Source: Ricinus communis (taxonomy: Eukaryota > Streptophyta > Magnoliopsida > Malpighiales > Euphorbiaceae). Taken from it: a stretch of DNA of 64,000 bases. The translations under genes and the position numbers were made by a program. The notes under the pieces were generated by a model, which had not been told where the DNA came from, did no database searches, and saw only the letters and a list, made by a program, of their open reading frames with translations. Position 1 is the stretch's first letter. Every line of letters starts with the position of its first letter. Location: assembly GCF_019578655.1 (NCBI RefSeq), contig NC_063260.1, positions 15,564,001 through 15,628,000 on the forward strand, read 5' to 3'. Shown piece by piece: positions 59,471 to 64,000 of this stretch.

Positions 59471-60744
59471 ACACCATTAAAATAATTGTGCCAATAAAAT
59501 TATTTAGTTTATATGTTGTGTTGACCTGTGTATTAGTTTGTTTACTGGAATTAAAGTTTATAATTTGTTGTTAAATAAAATAAAATTTAAGGATAATAAT
59601 AAATATTACATTTAGACTCAGGACTGTAATTGAAATTTGATATGTAAATAAAGTTACTTTATCATTTAATTTGGATTTATTAAAATGTTAATAAGTTATG
59701 AATGTTATCATTGTATTTCAATAAAAAATTTCTAAAAGTACAACTATTACAATTCGCCTTGCTTAATGTAGAAATATATTTTTATCATGCTTGAGAGGAT
59801 GAGGGAAACACATGTAAAAACTTCAACTAAAAGAAGCACAAGCTAATAAACATGTCCCTACTTGAAATATTGCACAAACTACATATACGATAATATGACA
59901 ACTCAAAGTTGTATTCCAATATTTGTCATATTAAACAAGAGAAGCAGTTTCAATAATTCATTGAAATAATAAGGGGAAACCTATTTGTAGTTCTCATACG
60001 AGTTTATGAAAAACAATTATAGAATTAAATAAATCTAAAAATGTTAAAAATCATTTCCACTCGATTGTCATCTAGATTCTCTTTCTCTATACGATTCTAC
60101 TGCTACACCTATTAGTATTGTGTTTTTTATAAGGAATGTGTTATCTCATTGAACATGTTGCTGCAGATCCTAAAATTCAACCAACTCTAGCTAGTTATTT
60201 GAAGATTGCATGAAGAATATGCATCCTATCCACTAAAAATTACAATTTAATTCCTCCTTAAGTTCTCCTAAGCTCTAAAACCCATTTAAATTACCATTAG
60301 AATTTGTGTAAAAATGACACCATTGCCAACTGCACTCTCATCTAATACCTTTGCTCCGATGAAAGTAGCATGATTTTTGACTATGGTTTATTGTTGATTT
60401 GGCAGTAAATAAAGAGTCCAGCAGAAAATCTAATATCCAATTGGAAGTTGGTACTCCATCCAAACCTATAACATTAAGTAAGATTCGCACAACGAAAATA
60501 TTTTACCATAATAAGCCATATTGTCAAATGTCCCTTATTATTATTCCACACTAGGAGATGATCACACTTTTCATTACTCTCCACTTCCATCTCCACGTCC
60601 AATACTAGGCAATTACTCCTCCGTTCAAGAATCACCGTCTGTTGTGGTCGGAATCTATAATTCCTTAAAGCCTATTTGTATGTGGTATTATATCACTTTG
60701 TTATTTTCTTCTCTGTGAAGCTTTTGATCCTTTTTGTTTCCTTT
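59471..60744. other. AT-rich region without supported gene
   Basis: The open frame at 60521-60718 (Ser/Pro/Tyr-rich start) has no motif I recognise and no flanking exons that extend it. Nothing else found. Confidence 0.4.
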
Positions 60745-61035
60745 CTTATAAGTGACAGTAAAAAAAGAAATAAAAAGAGATAAAACAAGTAAAAATGAAA
60801 TAGATACACCGTAAAAATGTATAAAAATAAAAAAATACAGTATAAAAAAATTACAAAAAAAATAATATTTATGTAATTTTTGAAAAATTACACCATTTAC
60901 TATTGTTCTCTTTTCCTTTCTTCTTTTTAATTTTATACTTTTAAATTTTATACAGTTATACTTTATCTTTATTTCTTTTATACCATTTTAGACTATTTTT
61001 CTTTCTTTTATACAGTTTCAAGTTGTCTTCTTTTA
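60745..61035. repeat. Imperfect inverted repeat around a perfect 19-nt palindrome
   Basis: The centre 60873-60891 reads GTAATTTTTGAAAAATTAC. The left arm (60745-60860: agaaataaaaagagataaaa, caagtaaaaatgaaatagat) and the complement of the right arm (60910-61035) share repeated gtataaaa/agaaataaa phrases. It could be a miniature inverted-repeat element. Confidence 0.5.
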
Positions 61036-61990
61036 AAATTTTATTTATTTATCAAGCAAAATTACACTTACATCTTGTGTAGTTATGCATACACTCTTTG
61101 GTATTTTAATTTTTCCTTACTCAATTTTATTATCTATTTAACTAATTTTTTTTCCATCTTCAATTTCTACTCATCTTTCATAAAATGGTGAAGAAAAGAT
61201 ATAGAGAAGGCCAACCAAATTAATGATTCTATATCTCCTTATTCAAAGGATTGTCATACATGCAACAACATGATTCAGTCGTTCTATTGATGGAAATGAC
61301 TCCTCTGGTCCCCTTGATAGTCCTAATATTTTCAAAAGGCTCTATAGGCATCTTCTTTATTGTAAAGTATTTACTATTTCCCCTTATTTTTAAAAAAAAT
61401 GAATATATGATTTATGTCTTCTCTTTATGCATAGACCATAGTGTTCAAATTGAGATAATCCCTAATCTTTTTCGTTCAAATTGGAACAGTCTTGTTCTTG
61501 ATAATGATCTGGTGTTGTTAAATTAGGATAATCTCTATCTTACTTACTTTTATGATCTTGCATCACACCCTTCTCTTGTTCTATTCTTTATTGATCCAAT
61601 GGCCAATTGACTTCTATTTTCACCTTATCACCCAAGTTGTTCTGAGTGCCTATATGGTAATAATTTAAAGGTTCGATGATTAGACAAAGTGGATTAAGCT
61701 TTTAAGTTAGTTTTATCAAAACCTCTAAAGTGCGAGGATGGTTTTCATCTAGTCAAGTTGATCATCCATGTGTGAAGTCCTCTTGGAAGCCTCCTAATCA
61801 TCTTAGGACATTTAGTAGTTAAAAAGTCTTCTTTTCTGAAGCGTGAGGCGCTTGTAATTCAAGAGAAAAGAAAAGCTTGGTAGAGGATAGCACAACCTCT
61901 AGTGCGAGAATGCTTCTGAATGTGGAGTAGTGAAGCACGAGCACAGTTGTGAGGCATGGGAGTGGCTTTCGCAACTAATGCTGAGTTAGT
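61036..61990. other. Region without recognised gene
   Basis: The 91-codon open frame at 61251-61526 is hydrophobic and AT-driven; no family recognised. The segment may lead into the copia LTR below. Confidence 0.35.
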
Positions 61991-62760
61991 GATTGTTACA
62001 TCGTCAATCGATAAAGTAGTGCCATGTGTTAAGAGCCATTAAAGTCCTAACATCTATAATAAAAAAGTGTGAGGGCACTTCTCAGGTAGAAAGGCACTTT
62101 TTGCCAAGTCATCTAAATTTGCAATTAATGATGTCTGGACCTTTAATAATGACTAGAAGTGGTACTATGAGTATAAATATCCCTCCAAAAGTCTTAGACA
62201 AAAAAAAGTGTGATTTCTATAGTGCCTAAATTCTTGTAAATTTATTTCTCAACTTTATACACTTAATTCTTTATTTATATAATGTCTTAAGTTGAATCCT
62301 TTCATTCAACAATACTTGTAAAAGGTTGTTGTATGAGCCTAAGAACAAAACACAAGCTAAAGGGTCATTGTATGAGTCTAGGATCAAAACATATAGAATT
62401 GGTTGTTGAATTTCCATCAAAGCTCAATAGTTTAGGGGCTTAGTGTGAGGTTGATTCACTAAGAGAAGAAGTTTAGTGTTAGCTTGTCAAAGCACCAAGT
62501 TGTTAGATGAGCTTGTTAACATCCAAGGGCCGCAATTGAGATTGATTATAGTAAAACACTTAAGTGTGATCTTGAGGAGCAGATGTAGGAAGAATTATTC
62601 CTAGACTACTATAAATCCATTATGTCAATCTCTTCATTCCCTCTATTTATTCTCTTGTCTTGTTATTGTGTTTTGAAGTCCTCAAAGGTTATAACTTCAC
62701 TTAATTCCTCAATTTAAAATCACCAATTCAATCCTCTTCTTGGTTCCAAGGGGCAATAAG

Positions 62761-62772
62761 TGGTATCAAAGT
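62761..62772 (+). other. Primer-binding site (initiator Met tRNA type)
   Basis: tggtatcaaagt lies five bases after the LTR end (...ggggca). It differs from the canonical TGGTATCAGAGC at one internal base and the last base. Confidence 0.75.
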
Positions 62773-62813
62773 TGTCACTTATTCTCAAACTTAATTGTGA
62801 GTGTAAATATCAA

Positions 62814-63241
62814 ATGGCAACCAATAAAGAAACTCAACATCTCAAACCATTCTTTACTGTATTCGACTATGCCTTTTGGAAGTTCCATATGGAAATCTAT
62901 TTGGATTCATATTGTATTAAAGTTTGTGACTGTGTAGTAAAAGAATGGAAGCCTCCTACTCAAATAAAGACTAGAGAAGAAAGAGTTATTTTTAGAGAAA
63001 AATGAGTAGATGCTCACAAGAAGTAAGAATAAAAAACAAACAAGTAATGGCTATACTTGTGAATTGTCTATCAAGAGAAGAATGTGGGAGAGTACAATAT
63101 TACAGTACAACATATCAAATCTGAACTACCATAAAGGTAATAACAAGTTAAATCAAGAAAGATCCAAATGTATGTCTCCAAGTATGAGATGCTCAATATG
63201 AAGCCAAATGATATCATCACTGATATGATGTGCATAGTTTT
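62814..63241 (+). pseudogene. Ty1-copia gag (UBN2-like), broken and truncated
   Basis: The start at 62814 reads MATNKETQHLKPFFTVFDYA then FWKFHMEIYLDSYCIKVCDC and VVKEWKPPT, the typical N-terminal gag region of plant copia elements (the FDYAFWK motif corresponds to the usual NYxxWK). The frame stops at 63003. Further gag follows out of frame: KYEMLNMKPNDIITDM at about 63180-63228 is the (Q/K)YExxxMKxxExI segment of the same domain. The reading then runs into the minus-strand LTR. No pol lies in the window. Confidence 0.75.
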
Positions 63242-64000
63242 TGATGTGTGCTAAGTCAAGCAAGACTATGACCTAAGGCAGTGTACCTATCAGTGGAGTA
63301 TAGCTAACGGCGAGTACCAAGTGTCGTATTCCCCAAAGAACGTGTGAACCTAAATCTACTCAATCTTCTCTGTTATCTAATCACAGAACATAAATGGTGT
63401 TGATGAATAATTTCTAAATTAAATAATAGCTACTCTAATTGTTGTCGAACTACGTATACTAGGGAATGATTAATTCAAGTAAAAGAATAACCCTTTGGGA
63501 ATTCTTGTCTCTAAGGAATAAAAACTAAGGGTGGAATTGATTGATTGAATCCAATTTCCGTGGGAAAGTCTCTACATAATTAATGCCTTTCTCAATGACA
63601 CTAACATCTTAACTTAGATTAATTAGGTTGAAATCTCTTCCTAACTCTAATTACCCAAGTTAGCATTATGTACCATTTAACTATTGAGAGTTGTTAATTC
63701 TCAATCCGGTAGAACGAAAACCCTATCTCTACGCGAATTCAATTCTAGGTTGCAAAGGACAATCCAAACCTAAACGTCTTTCTTAAGATCATTCAAATTT
63801 CAAAAATCATTCAACAAGATAGGAAGAACAAATCAATAAATACTTCCATTGCAAACCAATATTGAGAATCAATACATTCAATTCAAAATTGAAGTACAAA
63901 AATCCCTAGATAAAGAACCCTAATGGGTTAATAAGCTTAGCTAATCATGTTCATAATCACAACTAATAAGAATTCAAGCACAAAAAATGAGTAAAGGTAG
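63242..64000 (-). repeat. Athila family A LTR, minus strand, 3' part
   Basis: The complement matches the 3' halves of the LTRs at 2580, 10689 and 35917: taaggcagtgtacctatc at 63273 is the complement of their gataggtacactgcctta, and the window ends within the complement of the gaacatgattagctagattg and ctacctttactcat region. The LTR edge TGATGTGTGC is at 63242; the other edge lies beyond the window. Confidence 0.85.

Larger units (their letters stand above)
61991..63241 (+). mobile_element. Ty1-copia retrotransposon remnant, 5' part
   Basis: 5' LTR (left border uncertain, at or before 61991; end at 62755), primer site and gag, truncated by an Athila-family LTR at 63242. The segment at 62575-62680, with ctactataaatccatt and a pyrimidine-rich leader, looks like LTR promoter and leader sequence. 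Confidence 0.65.

Noticed and set aside
60521..60718. 65-codon Ser/Pro/Tyr-rich frame as a small gene
   Set aside because: No start context, homology or supporting exons; surrounded by AT-rich repeats.
62761..62772. Possible tRNA gene at tggtatca
   Set aside because: It is a retroelement primer site after an LTR; no cloverleaf can be formed from the neighbouring bases.

Overview
This window is a piece of plant nuclear genome, almost certainly a eudicot and possibly a rosid or Euphorbiaceae-like species. The evidence is AT-rich intergenic DNA, GT-AG introns in every host gene, and plant-specific families (phi-class glutathione S-transferase, a plastid-type J-domain/ferredoxin protein). The repeats point the same way: Athila and Tat/Ogre Ty3-gypsy elements, CACTA, hAT and Ty1-copia remnants. 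I found no bacterial or organellar signature, no CRISPR array, no rRNA and no convincing tRNA.

Three host genes are supported. (1) A three-exon phi-class GST at 7617-8681 (+), with an apparent 1-nt deletion near its 3' end. (2) A five-exon Mpv17/PMP22-family membrane protein gene at 41505-45369 (+). (3) A nine-exon J-domain protein with a C-terminal [4Fe-4S] ferredoxin-like domain at 48693-53557 (-). Genes 2 and 3 are convergent neighbours. From memory, the closest-looking Arabidopsis relatives (At2g42770 and At2g42750) are also close neighbours, so this may be conserved microsynteny.

The rest is mostly transposons inside transposons. 1-4005 is the 3' part of an Athila-type element (A1) with its 3' LTR, sitting in the transposase gene of a CACTA element whose right end is at 5162. 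10689-12081 is a solo Athila LTR. 12082-14210 is a degraded minus-strand retroelement with an initiator-Met-tRNA-type primer site. 14211-17000 and 29141-32008 look like the two halves of a decayed Tat/Ogre element. They are split by a hAT element (17001-29140) that itself carries a complete but short Athila element (21034-28458, perfect ATAGT target duplication). Another Athila element (32009 to about 40080) begins inside the Tat pol. Its own pol is interrupted by a solo LTR (35917-37354, perfect GTATA target duplication). The window ends in a Ty1-copia gag interrupted by a minus-strand Athila LTR (63242-64000).

Between the two convergent genes lies a roughly 2.3-kb inverted-repeat element (about 45911-48175). 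It has nested inverted repeats, an AT-rich minisatellite and a lysine-rich coding-like fragment, and it is the least explained structure here. The 54-62 kb region is AT-rich and holds tandem, dispersed and inverted repeats of unknown class. No new enzymatic or defence system is visible. The most useful leads are the nesting history, the inverted-repeat element, the patchy CG-rich divergence between repeat copies (biological or an assembly artefact), and the GST frameshift.
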